A stretch of 9,705 nt of DNA, from assembly GCA_036524115.1 (NCBI GenBank), contig DATDCY010000340.1, positions 1 to 9,705 on the forward strand, given 5' to 3'. Below the pieces are notes generated by a model, which was given only the letters and a program-made list of their open reading frames with translations, was not told the DNA's origin and made no database searches. The stretch is from a bacterium. GTDB taxonomy: Bacteria; JAUVQV01; DATDCY01. Shown here one piece after another: positions 1 to 7,770 of this stretch. A program made the translations under genes and the position numbers. Each line of letters begins with the position of its first letter. Position 1 is the stretch's first letter.

Positions 1-182
1 AAGGCCTCGCGCGGGCGCGGCGAGAGCTCGACGGCGATGCGCTCGACCCCGGCAGCATCCCGCACGCCGTCGGGCAGCCGCGGCGGCGGCCAGCCGAAGA
101 GCGCCGGCAGCTCGCCGGGCGTGCCGAGCAGGAAGGCGCTCTGGCCCCGCAGCTGCCCGGCCAGCAGGGAGGCGAGGCTCAT
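1..182 (-). CDS. Unrecognised protein, N-terminal 60 codons only
   Basis: This is an open frame from an ATG at 182 that runs off the left edge of the window. It begins MSLASLLAGQLRGQSAFLLG and continues with Pro-rich sequence, then a stretch ending ERIAVELSPRPREA. The ATG is the first possible start after the nusB stop, which lies 18 bp upstream in the same frame. No clear Shine-Dalgarno sequence is visible in that gap, so translation may rely on reinitiation after nusB. Codon composition is GC-rich like its neighbours. I do not recognise the family from this fragment and assign no function. It probably belongs to the same transcript as nusB because there is no terminator between them. Confidence 0.55.
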   Translation of the reverse strand, partial: MSLASLLAGQLRGQSAFLLGTPGELPALFGWPPPRLPDGVRDAAGVERIAVELSPRPREA

Positions 183-200
183 GGCGCGGCGTGCAGAAGG

Positions 201-668
201 TCAGCCGGCGCCCGGGCCGGCGCCGTGCTCGCGCCAGATCCGGTCGAGGATGCCGTTGACGAACGCCCCGGAGTCCTCGGTACTGAACTTCTTGGCGATC
301 TCGATGTATTCGTTGATGGAGACTTTCGGCGGTATGTCCTCGCGGTGAAGCAGTTCGAACGCCGCCAGATGCAGGATCGCCCGGTCGATCGCCGCCATGC
401 GCTCGGGGTCCCAGTGCTCGGAGACCGCGGCGATGCGCTCCTCGAGTTCGGCGCGGTGTTCCTCGGCGCCGCGCACCAGCTCCTCGGCGAAGGCGCGGAT
501 GTCCGGCGCGGGCACGCCCTGGCTCTCCCAGAAGGAGGCGATGCTCGCCTCGAGCGGCCCGCCGCCGGTGCGCCCCTGATAGAGGATCTGCAGCGCGAAC
601 TCCCGCGCCTGCCGCCGCCGCCCCGGGCGCTGGCCCCGGGCGGCGTTAGGCGCGGAGCCGGGCTGCAA
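201..668 (-). CDS. nusB: Transcription antitermination factor NusB
   Basis: The 155-residue protein is NusB, an RNA-binding factor that with NusE (S10) recognises boxA and supports antitermination on rRNA operons. An N-terminal RRRQAREFALQILYQ block is followed by the C-terminal signature AAIDRAILHLAAFELL, then IPPKVSINEYIEIAKKF and STEDSGAFVNGILDRI. Length is slightly above the usual 130-150 residues because of a basic, low-complexity N-terminus. The only usable start is TTG at 668. It sits 10 nt after a GGAG inside the end of ribH, giving a 23 bp overlap and suggesting coupled translation. nusB directly after ribH is a common bacterial arrangement. The function is firm; the start codon is less so. 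Confidence 0.95.
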   Translation of the reverse strand: MQPGSAPNAARGQRPGRRRQAREFALQILYQGRTGGGPLEASIASFWESQGVPAPDIRAFAEELVRGAEEHRAELEERIAAVSEHWDPERMAAIDRAILHLAAFELLHREDIPPKVSINEYIEIAKKFSTEDSGAFVNGILDRIWREHGAGPGAG

Positions 669-1134
669 GGTCGGCCATCTCCAGGGCGCCGAGGGCGGAC
701 GCGAACCCCTTGTTGCCGAGCTTCGCGCCGGCCCGCTCGACCGCCTGGTCGACGGTGTCGGCCAGGATCACGCCGTTGATCACCGGCGCCGGCCCCTCGA
801 GCATGATCTGCGCCAGGCACTTGGTGACCTCGGCCGCGAGATAGTCAAAGTGCGGCGTCGCGCCGCGGATGATGGCGCCGAGGCAGATGATGCCGTCGTA
901 GCGCTGGCCGCCCTTCTTCGCGCCGGTCCGCTGCAGCGCCTGCGCCGCGAAGCCGATCTCGAAGGCGCCGGGGACCCAGGCGACGTCGATGTCGGCCGCG
1001 GCCACGCCGTTGCGCACGAGCGCGTCCTGCGCGCCCTCGAGCAGCCGGCCCGTGATGAAGTCGTTGAACCGCGAGACGACGATCGCGAAGCGCCGCCCCT
1101 TCCCCTCGATCCGTCCCTCGAACACCGTTCCCAT
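646..1134 (-). CDS. ribH: 6,7-dimethyl-8-ribityllumazine synthase
   Basis: This 162-residue enzyme condenses 5-amino-6-ribitylaminouracil with 3,4-dihydroxy-2-butanone 4-phosphate to form the lumazine precursor of riboflavin. Visible family motifs are SRFNDFIT (residues 21-28), WVPGAFEI (53-60), LGAIIRGATPHFDY (85-98, with catalytic His95), and QAVERAGAKLGNKG (130-143, with phosphate-contacting Arg134 and Lys138). The ATG at 1134 follows a purine-rich GAGGGAGG ribosome site. It lies 39 bp after ribBA. Two oddities: Asn120 sits where Bacillus subtilis has Phe113, and the loop before the CLGAIIRG strand (residues 70-79) is slightly long and basic. The icosahedral lumazine synthase fold is expected from the family. 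Confidence 0.97.
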   Translation of the reverse strand: MGTVFEGRIEGKGRRFAIVVSRFNDFITGRLLEGAQDALVRNGVAAADIDVAWVPGAFEIGFAAQALQRTGAKKGGQRYDGIICLGAIIRGATPHFDYLAAEVTKCLAQIMLEGPAPVINGVILADTVDQAVERAGAKLGNKGFASALGALEMADLAARLRA

Positions 1135-1173
1135 GCCCCTCGTCCCTCCCTCGTTGAAGCGCGCGCCGCGCCG

Positions 1174-2409
<1,236 letters not shown>

Positions 2410-2423
2410 GCGTTCGGTCCTCC

Positions 2424-3059
2424 CTAATCCTCGGCGTGGTCGGTCCGGCGCGCGCCCGCCGCGCCCGCCGGCATCCGGTCCACGAACCGCTTCACCAGCT
2501 TCGCCAGGTAGTCGGCCTCGAGGTTGACCTCGTCGCCGACCTTGCGCCCCCCGAGCGTCGTGCGGGCGAGCGTCTCGGGGATCAGGTACAGCCAGAAGCC
2601 GTCGCGCTCGAGCGCGCCCGCGGTGAGGCTGACGCCGTCCACCGCGACCGAGCCCTTGGGCACGAGCAGCGCCATGATCTCCGCGGGGGCCGCCACCAGC
2701 AGCTCGTGCCCCGCGCTCCCCGGCCGCACCCGCCGGATGCGGCCCACCGCGTCGACGTGGCCGAGGACGACGTGGCCGCCGAGCGGGTCGCTCGCGCTCA
2801 CCGGCCGCTCGAGGTTGACCTTCGCGCCGGCCCGCAGTCCGCCGAGGGTCGTGCGCCGCTGCGTCTCGCCGGAGAGGTCCGCCGTGAAGGAACCCTCGGC
2901 CAGCGCCGCCGCCGTGAGGCACACGCCGTTGACCGCCATCGAGTCGCCCGGCCGCAGCGCCCCGCGCGCCGGGTCGTAGCCCACGCGCAGGCGCAGGAAG
3001 CCCGCGCGGCGCTCGGCGCCGAGCACGGTCCCGATCTCCTGGATCAGGCCGGTGAACAC
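2424..3059 (-). CDS. ribE: Riboflavin synthase, alpha chain
   Basis: This 211-residue enzyme dismutates two lumazine molecules to riboflavin and 5-amino-6-ribitylaminouracil, the last step of the pathway. It has the two tandem lumazine-binding repeats of the family. Repeat 1 starts (M)FTGLIQEIG and contains [14 protein letters not shown] (38-51); [13 protein letters not shown] (94-106) lies at the junction. Repeat 2 has [14 protein letters not shown] (135-148) and [12 protein letters not shown] (159-170), close to the E. coli form. Length fits the family (about 200-215). The start is GTG at 3059, because FTGLIQ must be the N-terminus and AGGAG lies 5 nt upstream. The gene overlaps the end of ribD by 16 bp. 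The symbol follows the convention in which riboflavin synthase is ribE (ribC in E. coli). Confidence 0.96.
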   Translation of the reverse strand: MFTGLIQEIGTVLGAERRAGFLRLRVGYDPARGALRPGDSMAVNGVCLTAAALAEGSFTADLSGETQRRTTLGGLRAGAKVNLERPVSASDPLGGHVVLGHVDAVGRIRRVRPGSAGHELLVAAPAEIMALLVPKGSVAVDGVSLTAGALERDGFWLYLIPETLARTTLGGRKVGDEVNLEADYLAKLVKRFVDRMPAGAAGARRTDHAED

Positions 3060-4162
3060 GCCGGCTCCTGCACGTACCCCTCGACCATGATGTCCTCGCC
3101 GGCCGGCGACCAGCGCACGTCGCGCAGCCGGAGCGCCTCGGCGAGCGGGCCGGCGCCCCGGCCGCCGATCACCGGCGGCGCCTCGCGCCCGCCGATGAGC
3201 AGCGGCGCGATGAAGAAGACGACCTTGTCGACGACGCCGGCGTCGAGGAAGGACGCCGCGACCTCGGAGCCGCCCTCGACGAGGACGCTCGTGATGCCCA
3301 GGCCGGCGAGGCGCCGCAGCACGGCCTCGGGCTCGACGCGGCGGGCGCCGCCGTCGGCCGTGACGACCTCGGCGCCCAGCTCGCCCAGCTCGCGCACGCG
3401 GGCGGCCGGCGCGTGCGGCCCGGCGACGAGGATCGTGCGCCCCTTGTTGCGGTGCGCGAGGACCCGCGCCTTGTTGGGGATGCGCAGGTGGCTGTCGATG
3501 ACGACGCGGTCGGGGTGGCGGCACTCGGTGCCGGGAAGCCGGCACGTCAGGTCGGGGTCGTCGGCGAGGACCGTGCCGATGCCCACGAGCACCGCGTCGG
3601 TGACGTTGCGCAGCTCGTGCACCCGCCGCCGCGACTCCTCCCCCGTGATCCAGCGCGCCTCGCCGGAGCGCGTGGCGGTCTTGCCGTCGAGGCTCATCCC
3701 GATCTTCAGCGTCACGTGCGGGAGGCCGGTCGTGACGTGCTTGCAGTAGACCTCGTTGAGGCGCGCCGCCTCGGCGCCGAGCAGCCCGACCTTGACCGCC
3801 ACGCCGGCCTCCCGCAGCCGCGCCAGCCCGCGTCCGTCCACGAGCGGGTTGGGGTCGCGCATCGCCGCGAAGACCCGCGCGATGCCGGCGGCGACGATGG
3901 CGTCGACGCACGGCGGGGTGCGCCCCTGGTGCGCGCACGGCTCCAGGGTGACGTAGAGATCGGCTCCGCGGGCGGCCTCCCCCGCGGCCGCGAGGGCCAC
4001 GGTCTCCGCGTGGGCATCGCCGGCGCGGGCGTGATACCCCTCGCCGACCACCGCGCCGCCGCCCACGATCACGGCCCCGACCATCGGGTTCGGGCTCGTG
4101 CGGCCCCGGGCCCGCTCGGCGAGGGCGAGCGCCCGCGCCATGAACTGGCGGCGACCGCTCAC
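3044..4162 (-). CDS. ribD: Bifunctional pyrimidine deaminase / reductase RibD
   Basis: This 372-residue protein carries out the second and third steps of riboflavin synthesis: deamination of the GTP cyclohydrolase II product, then NADPH-dependent reduction of the ribosyl side chain. The deaminase domain (about 1-145) shows [12 protein letters not shown], the zinc-site HAE (His51, Glu53) and [11 protein letters not shown] (Cys76, Cys85). The reductase domain (about 148-368) shows [35 protein letters not shown], and [14 protein letters not shown]. The start is GTG at 4162, which overlaps the preceding stop as GTGA; the next ATG (4141) would remove part of the first helix. Length is typical. All catalytic landmarks are present, so the enzyme should be active in both steps. 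Confidence 0.97.
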   Translation of the reverse strand: MSGRRQFMARALALAERARGRTSPNPMVGAVIVGGGAVVGEGYHARAGDAHAETVALAAAGEAARGADLYVTLEPCAHQGRTPPCVDAIVAAGIARVFAAMRDPNPLVDGRGLARLREAGVAVKVGLLGAEAARLNEVYCKHVTTGLPHVTLKIGMSLDGKTATRSGEARWITGEESRRRVHELRNVTDAVLVGIGTVLADDPDLTCRLPGTECRHPDRVVIDSHLRIPNKARVLAHRNKGRTILVAGPHAPAARVRELGELGAEVVTADGGARRVEPEAVLRRLAGLGITSVLVEGGSEVAASFLDAGVVDKVVFFIAPLLIGGREAPPVIGGRGAGPLAEALRLRDVRWSPAGEDIMVEGYVQEPACSPA

Positions 4163-4452
4163 AGGGCGGCGCGGTTGACCCGTTCGCGCAGCTCCTTGCC
4201 GGCCTTGAACACCGGAACCCGCTTGGCGCTGATGCTCACCTGGCTCCCGGTCTTCGGGTTGCGCCCCTCGCGCGAGCGGCGCCCCTTGACCTTGAAGGAG
4301 CCGAAGCCGCGGATCTCGACGCGCGGGTCGTCGGCGGAAGCCAGCGCGTTCTTCACGCTGTCGAAGATCTCGTTGACGATGACCTCGGTCTGCTTCTTCG
4401 TCAGGCCCTCGATCTTCTCCGCCACCTGCTCGATGAGCTCGGACTTCGTCAT
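4159..4452 (-). CDS. HU/IHF family DNA-binding protein (IHF-beta-like)
   Basis: This 97-residue nucleoid protein would bend DNA as a dimer. It starts MTKSELIEQVAEKIEGLTKK, contains the core VEIRGFGSFKVKGRRSREGRNPKTG, and ends with ISAKRVPVFKAGKELRERVN; the GRNPKTG segment with the Pro-tipped DNA-binding arm is diagnostic for HU/IHF. The MTKSELIE start resembles IHF beta more than HU, but the subunit type is not settled. I chose ATG 4452 because MTKSELIE is the conserved N-terminus and GGAGG lies 8 nt upstream. An in-frame ATG at 4488 would add 12 non-conserved residues and would sit almost on the predicted transcription start. It is the first gene after a strong promoter and overlaps ribD by 4 bp, so it leads the riboflavin operon. 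Confidence 0.95.
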   Translation of the reverse strand: MTKSELIEQVAEKIEGLTKKQTEVIVNEIFDSVKNALASADDPRVEIRGFGSFKVKGRRSREGRNPKTGSQVSISAKRVPVFKAGKELRERVNRAAL

Positions 4453-4460
4453 TCCCTCTC

Positions 4461-4465
4461 CCTCC
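4461..4465 (-). promoter_or_regulatory. Ribosome binding site deciding the HU/IHF start
   Basis: GGAGG on the minus strand lies 8 nt before ATG 4452, within a longer purine run. It supports the internal ATG over the in-frame ATG at 4488, whose only SD-like AAAGGA would lie at the very 5' end of the predicted mRNA. Confidence 0.7.
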
Positions 4466-4500
4466 CCCGGACGGCGCTGGACTTCCATTTTCCTTTCAAG

Positions 4501-4529
4501 ATTATAGGCTTGCGGCTCGCAGGGGTCAA
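4501..4529 (-). promoter_or_regulatory. Near-consensus sigma70 promoter of the HU/IHF-rib-nusB operon
   Basis: On the minus strand, TTGACC (4524-4529) and TATAAT (4501-4506) are separated by exactly 17 bp. The -10 is perfect and the -35 matches 5 of 6 positions, which stands out in GC-rich DNA. Transcription should start near 4494, giving a leader of about 40 nt before ATG 4452. I see no operator-like palindrome over it. The site is inferred from the sequence only. Confidence 0.8.
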
Positions 4530-4558
4530 ACGATCATTTTCGCGCCGCGCCGCGGGCG

Positions 4559-4855
4559 CTAGGACGGCATCTGGATGCGCAGCGCCCGCAGGAACTTGCG
4601 GTCGAACGCCGAGAGGCGGCGGATCGAGACCGGCCGGTCGGTGGTCGCCGGACCGATGAGCGTCTCCTGGATCTCCTCGGCCTTGGTGCCGCTCTCCGTG
4701 CGGGCGAGCACGATGCCCAGCGTGAGGCTGGGCGTGAGGCCGCGCTCCTCGATCTCCCGCAGCAGCTCCTGCACCCGGTCCGAGCCGCGGATGGCGTCCC
4801 GCAGCGAGTTGCTCAGGTGCTCGAGAAGCGGCTTGAGGTTGTCGTCAATCTGCAC
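4559..4855 (-). CDS. Small conserved-looking protein downstream of DUF151 gene
   Basis: This is a 98-residue protein of unknown function with no signal peptide or membrane segment. The N-terminal half looks helical and charged (IDDNLKPLLEHLSNSLRDAI, then VQELLREIEERG). A more hydrophobic stretch follows (TPSLTLGIVLAR), and the C-terminus is basic (RRLSAFDRKFLRALRI). I recall similar small proteins in deltaproteobacterial-type genomes but cannot name a family. The start is probably GTG 4855, with AAAGGA ending 6 nt upstream, giving an 11 bp overlap with the DUF151 gene. ATG 4876 and ATG 4897 are alternatives with poorer ribosome sites. It shares the DUF151 promoter, so co-expression with that gene is likely. 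Confidence 0.8.
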   Translation of the reverse strand: MQIDDNLKPLLEHLSNSLRDAIRGSDRVQELLREIEERGLTPSLTLGIVLARTESGTKAEEIQETLIGPATTDRPVSIRRLSAFDRKFLRALRIQMPS

Positions 4856-5384
4856 GTCCGTTCCTTTCTGGATCATCCGCTGTTCCGCGGCCGCCACCGG
4901 CCCCGAAGTCCGCCGGCTGGATGCGCTCGAGCCATTGGCGCCACTGCTCGGGCTCGCCGAGGTCCTCGACGAGCTCGACTTCCTTGGTGCGCGAGAGCAC
5001 GTCCCGGGTCACGAAGATCGGCGCCCCGGCGCGCAGCGCCAGCGCGATGGCATCGCTCGGCCGGGCGTCGAGGCGTCGCTCCTGCCCGCCCGTGCGCAGG
5101 TAGACCGAGGCGTAGAAGGTGTTCTCCCGCAGGCTGTCGACCACGACCTGCCGCACGCTCGCGTCCAGCAGCTCGATGACGTTCTTGAGCAGGTCGTGGG
5201 TCATCGGCCGCGGCGACGTGATGTTCTCCAGCACGAGCGCGATCGCGTTGGCCTCGAAGAGCCCGATCCAGATCGGCAGCAGCCGAGCCCCGCCCTCCGC
5301 CTTGAGGATGACGATGGGCGCGTTGGTCACCGGGTCGAGCGTCAGCCCGCGCACGGTCATGAGCTGGGGATCCTGATCGTCCAT
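4845..5384 (-). CDS. Bifunctional nuclease family protein (DUF151)
   Basis: The 179-residue protein carries the DUF151/BFN domain over roughly residues 9-135. Recognisable blocks are NAPIVILKAE, LPIWIGLFEANAIALVLE (36-53), the RPMTHDLL motif (59-66), ENTFYASVYL (87-96), DARPSDAIALALRAGAPIFV (106-125). Related plant proteins have been reported to act as DNase and RNase; the bacterial role is poorly known, so nuclease activity here is inferred from family only. The C-terminal 45 residues are charged and end in a Gly-rich tail with no family match that I can see. ATG 5384 is chosen because AAGGA lies 8 nt upstream and a promoter sits just before; a frame extension to 5435 would begin inside the promoter's -35. 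It overlaps the next gene by 11 bp. Confidence 0.93.
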   Translation of the reverse strand: MDDQDPQLMTVRGLTLDPVTNAPIVILKAEGGARLLPIWIGLFEANAIALVLENITSPRPMTHDLLKNVIELLDASVRQVVVDSLRENTFYASVYLRTGGQERRLDARPSDAIALALRAGAPIFVTRDVLSRTKEVELVEDLGEPEQWRQWLERIQPADFGAGGGRGTADDPERNGRAD

Positions 5385-5406
5385 GTTTCCTGTCCTTCCG
5401 GCAAAA

Positions 5407-5435
5407 ACTATAGCATCCGAGTCGGAACAGCGCAA
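5407..5435 (-). promoter_or_regulatory. Candidate extended -10 promoter of the DUF151 gene pair
   Basis: On the minus strand, TTGCGC (5430-5435) lies 17 bp before TATAGT (5407-5412), and the -10 is preceded by TG plus one base, the extended -10 form. The -35 is weak (3 of 6), the -10 good (5 of 6). The predicted start near 5400 gives a leader of about 16 nt that contains the AAGGA ribosome site. The window shows no terminator between the deacetylase gene and this promoter. Confidence 0.65.
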
Positions 5436-5462
5436 ATGAGGGGCCGCGCGGCGGGGGCCGCT

Positions 5463-6380
5463 TCAGCCCAGGAGTTCCTCGACCGTGATGCCGACGCAGC
5501 GCGCCAGCGTGGCGAGGTTGTAGCCGCCCTCGAGGGTGAAGACGACCGGGATGCCGGCGCAGGCCTCGAGGATGCTCCGGATGATGCCGCGCACGCCGTC
5601 GTCGGTGACCCGAAGGTCGGCGAGCGGGTCGCCCTCGTGCAGATCGTAGCCCGCGGAGACGATGCAGCAGTCGGGTCGGAACGCCGCGACGTCGGCCCGG
5701 AAGAGCCCGTCCCAGGCCTCCCGCATGGCGGCGTCCCCGCTGCCGGCGCGCAGCGGCACGTTGTGGGTGCAGCCCGCCCCCCGCCCGATGCCGCGCTCGC
5801 CCGACGCGCCGGTGCCCGGGTAGTGCGGGTACTCGTGGGTGCTGAAGTAGAAGACGCTGTCGTCCTCGTAGAAGGCGGCCTGCGTGCCGTTGCCGTGGTG
5901 CACGTCGAAGTCCGCGACCATGACCCGCGCGTATCCGAGCCGCTGCGCGTAGCGGGCGCCGACCGCCGCGTTGTTCACGAGGCAGAAGCCCATCCCGCGC
6001 GCCGGCTCGGCGTGGTGCCCGGGCGGCCGCACGGCGCAGAAGGCGCGCGCGATCCGTCCCTCGCGGCAGGCGTCGAGCGCGCGGCAGACCGCGCCCGCCG
6101 CCAGCACCGCCGCCGTCCACGACCCGGGGGAGCAGTACGTGTCCGGGTCGATCCAGCCCTCGCCAAGACGCTCGATCCGCTCCAGGTATTCGGGCCGGTG
6201 CACCGCCGCGAGGCTCTCGCGGTCCGCCGGGCCCACGGCAACGTCGAGCAGGCGCCCGCGCAGCCCGCTCCTGTCGAGGTGGTCGACGATGCGCGCGAGC
6301 CGGTGAGGGGACTCGGGGTGCCCGGCGGGCGTGCGGTGCTCGAGAAAGGCCGGGTCGTAGAGGAAGCCCGTCGCGGTCAT
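5463..6380 (-). CDS. Histone deacetylase family (acetoin utilisation-type) deacetylase
   Basis: This 305-residue zinc amidohydrolase belongs to the HDAC/AcuC/acetylpolyamine amidohydrolase superfamily. The whole active site is visible: FLYDPAFLEHRTPAGHPESP at the N-terminus, CAVRPPGHHAEP with the His122-His123 pair, the zinc ligands Asp159 and His161 in DFDVHHGNGTQ, the third zinc ligand Asp246 in SAGYDLHEGDPLADL, and the transition-state Tyr287 in TLEGGYN. Length fits class II-type bacterial members (300-350). The ATG at 6380 overlaps the response regulator stop as ATGA, implying translational coupling. The substrate cannot be read from the sequence: acetylated protein lysines, acetylpolyamines or another amide are all possible. 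No acetyltransferase or acetoin gene is present in the window. Confidence 0.94.
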   Translation of the reverse strand: MTATGFLYDPAFLEHRTPAGHPESPHRLARIVDHLDRSGLRGRLLDVAVGPADRESLAAVHRPEYLERIERLGEGWIDPDTYCSPGSWTAAVLAAGAVCRALDACREGRIARAFCAVRPPGHHAEPARGMGFCLVNNAAVGARYAQRLGYARVMVADFDVHHGNGTQAAFYEDDSVFYFSTHEYPHYPGTGASGERGIGRGAGCTHNVPLRAGSGDAAMREAWDGLFRADVAAFRPDCCIVSAGYDLHEGDPLADLRVTDDGVRGIIRSILEACAGIPVVFTLEGGYNLATLARCVGITVEELLG

Positions 6381-7105
6381 GGGGCGTGCGGCCCGCCCTG
6401 CCCCCCGCCCAGGAGCTTCGCCATGAACTCCTCCCACGGGACCTTCACGTTGGCCGGCAGGTCCGGGTAGGCGCCCTCCTTGAAGTGCACCTGGCTCCCG
6501 GGCAGGTGCAGCATCCCGAGCAGCGCGTCCTCGCCGCGCCTGCCGCCGAGAACGGCGTGCTTGAGGATGCCGGCCTCCATGTACACCAGCCCCTTGTCCG
6601 CGCCCGAGCTGACCGAGATCACGCCGGTGCGGCGCGTCGCGCGCAGGAACTCGAGCGTGTCGACGAGCATCGTCTCCAGCTTCTCGATCGCGACGTGCTC
6701 CTCGCCGCCCGCCAGCACCCTCTCGCGCTGGTCGACCCGCGCGCTGAGGGTCCGGACCTTCTCGAGGATCGTCGCGAGGTGGAACGGCTTCGTGATGTAG
6801 TCGTCGGCGCCCAGGCGCTGCGCCCGCAGCTTCTGCGGCGCCTGGTCGAGGGAGCTGAGGAAGAGGAACGGCACGGTCTTCGTCGACGGCAGGCTGCGCA
6901 GGGTCTGGCAGAGCTGCCAGCCGTCCATCTCCGGCATGACGATGTCCGAGATCACCAGGTCGGGCTTTCCGTTGAGGGCCGCCGCCACCCCCTCCTCGCC
7001 GTTGCCGGCCTGGAGGATGGTGTAGCCCTCGCGCTCGAGGGCGTCGGCGAGCAACTCGCGCAGCGTGACGTCGTCGTCGACGAGGAGGATCTTGCGCGCG
7101 ATCAT
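6377..7105 (-). CDS. Response regulator with REC and DUF4388 (PATAN) domains
   Basis: The 242-residue protein has a receiver domain at about 4-120: acidic Asp10-Asp11, phospho-acceptor Asp54 in VISDIVMPEMDGW, Ser84 in LFLSSLD, and Lys106 in ITKPF. A short linker leads to a C-terminal domain (about 138-210) with RRTGVISVSS, GLVYMEAGILKHAV and GEDALLGMLHLPGSQVHF, the pattern of DUF4388/PATAN, a presumed protein-interaction domain common in deltaproteobacterial and cyanobacterial signalling proteins. There is no DNA-binding output domain, so it probably acts by protein contacts. No partner histidine kinase is present. ATG 7105 is supported by the IARKILLVDDD N-terminus, but no Shine-Dalgarno sequence is visible; see the promoter entry. 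It overlaps the deacetylase gene by 4 bp. Confidence 0.92.
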   Translation of the reverse strand: MIARKILLVDDDVTLRELLADALEREGYTILQAGNGEEGVAAALNGKPDLVISDIVMPEMDGWQLCQTLRSLPSTKTVPFLFLSSLDQAPQKLRAQRLGADDYITKPFHLATILEKVRTLSARVDQRERVLAGGEEHVAIEKLETMLVDTLEFLRATRRTGVISVSSGADKGLVYMEAGILKHAVLGGRRGEDALLGMLHLPGSQVHFKEGAYPDLPANVKVPWEEFMAKLLGGGQGGPHAP

Positions 7106-7114
7106 GACCAGTTT

Positions 7115-7144
7115 ACTGTACCCGTGGCGTGCCGCGCCCGTCAA
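7115..7144 (-). promoter_or_regulatory. Candidate promoter for response regulator-deacetylase pair
   Basis: On the minus strand, TTGACG (7139-7144, overlapping the bioY stop codon) precedes TACAGT (7115-7120) by 18 bp. The -35 matches 5 of 6 and the -10 matches 4 of 6. Only 9 nt separate the -10 from the ATG at 7105, so the mRNA would have a leader of about 2-3 nt. This agrees with the missing Shine-Dalgarno sequence. Moderate support only. Confidence 0.45.
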
Positions 7145-7704
7145 ACGCCGCGCGGCGCCAGGCCGCCACGCCGGCGGATGGCCCGCACGACCGGCACGAG
7201 CAGTGCCGCCTTGACGAGGTCGAGGGGCAGCAGGACGGAGGCGAACCTCCACAGCGTGGCGGGTGCGACCGTCTTGTGCTGGTACACCGCAAGATTCCAC
7301 GAGAACCAGGGCACGCCCACGAGGTAGATCGCCGCGATGCCCAGCGCGAGCGCGACCGCCACGCGCGGGGTGCCGCTGCGCGCGGGGTCGCCCGCGACGA
7401 GGCCCGTCACCAGCGCCGCCGCCACGAAGCCGACGAGGAAGCCGAAGGTCGGCGTCAGCACGTAGCCGGGCCCGCCCCCCGACGCGAAGACCGGCAGCCC
7501 GAGCAGCCCCATGGCGATGTAGGCGAGCTGGCTGGCGGCGCCGAGCCACGGGCCCAGCGCGACGCCGGCGAGCAGGACCGCGGGCACCTGCAGCGTGAAG
7601 GGGACGCCGGGCAGCGGCACCCGGATGAAGGCCCCGACCGCCGTGAGGACCGCAAACAGCGCGACAAGCACCGCCCTGTGGAGCCCCGCCGCCGGCTGGC
7701 GCAT
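7141..7704 (-). CDS. bioY: BioY, biotin-binding S component of an ECF transporter
   Basis: This 187-residue integral membrane protein matches BioY, which binds biotin and imports it, usually with the energising module EcfAA'T or BioMN. The diagnostic block is VPLPGVPFTLQVPAVLLAG (29-47), followed by LGPWLGAASQLAYIAMGLLG, GLPVFASGGGPGYVL and PTFGFLVGF. About six hydrophobic segments are seen (roughly 10-28, 38-54, 56-72, 81-104, 114-136, 155-175), as expected. The ATG at 7704 lies just after a GGGGAGG-rich ribosome site. No bioM, bioN or biotin synthesis gene is in the window, so it either uses a shared EcfAA'T module encoded elsewhere or acts alone. It sits 66 bp after a tRNA gene and its terminator, without an obvious promoter of its own. 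Confidence 0.95.
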   Translation of the reverse strand: MRQPAAGLHRAVLVALFAVLTAVGAFIRVPLPGVPFTLQVPAVLLAGVALGPWLGAASQLAYIAMGLLGLPVFASGGGPGYVLTPTFGFLVGFVAAALVTGLVAGDPARSGTPRVAVALALGIAAIYLVGVPWFSWNLAVYQHKTVAPATLWRFASVLLPLDLVKAALLVPVVRAIRRRGGLAPRGV

Positions 7705-7724
7705 CCGCCCTCCCCGTCCTCCCC

Positions 7725-7758
7725 GAAAGGAAAGGGCCCGCCGTGTGGGGCGAGCCCT
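7725..7758 (-). terminator. Rho-independent terminator after tRNA-Thr
   Basis: On the minus strand, AGGGCTCGCC (7749-7758) pairs with GGCGGGCCCT (7733-7742) over 10 bp with one G-U wobble, closing a 6-nt loop. A pyrimidine tract, TTTCCTTTC, follows. The tract is interrupted by two C residues, so some read-through into bioY is possible. Confidence 0.75.
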
Positions 7759-7770
7759 CGTTCCGGACGC

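Noticed and set aside
2436-3749. Long plus-strand open frame opposite ribE and ribD
   Set aside because: Antisense shadow with the same biased composition and no recognisable domain.
4453-4488. 12-residue N-terminal extension of the HU/IHF protein from ATG 4488
   Set aside because: The extension is not conserved in the family, and the ATG would be within about 8 nt of the predicted transcription start; the inner ATG has GGAGG at an ideal distance.
4533-4558. GC-rich hairpin between the small gene and the HU/IHF promoter, possible terminator
   Set aside because: The stem is short or ambiguous and the minus-strand sequence after it is GAAAATG, with no U-tract.
4575-6470. 631-codon plus-strand open frame
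   Set aside because: It runs antisense through three real genes and two promoters and has no family features.
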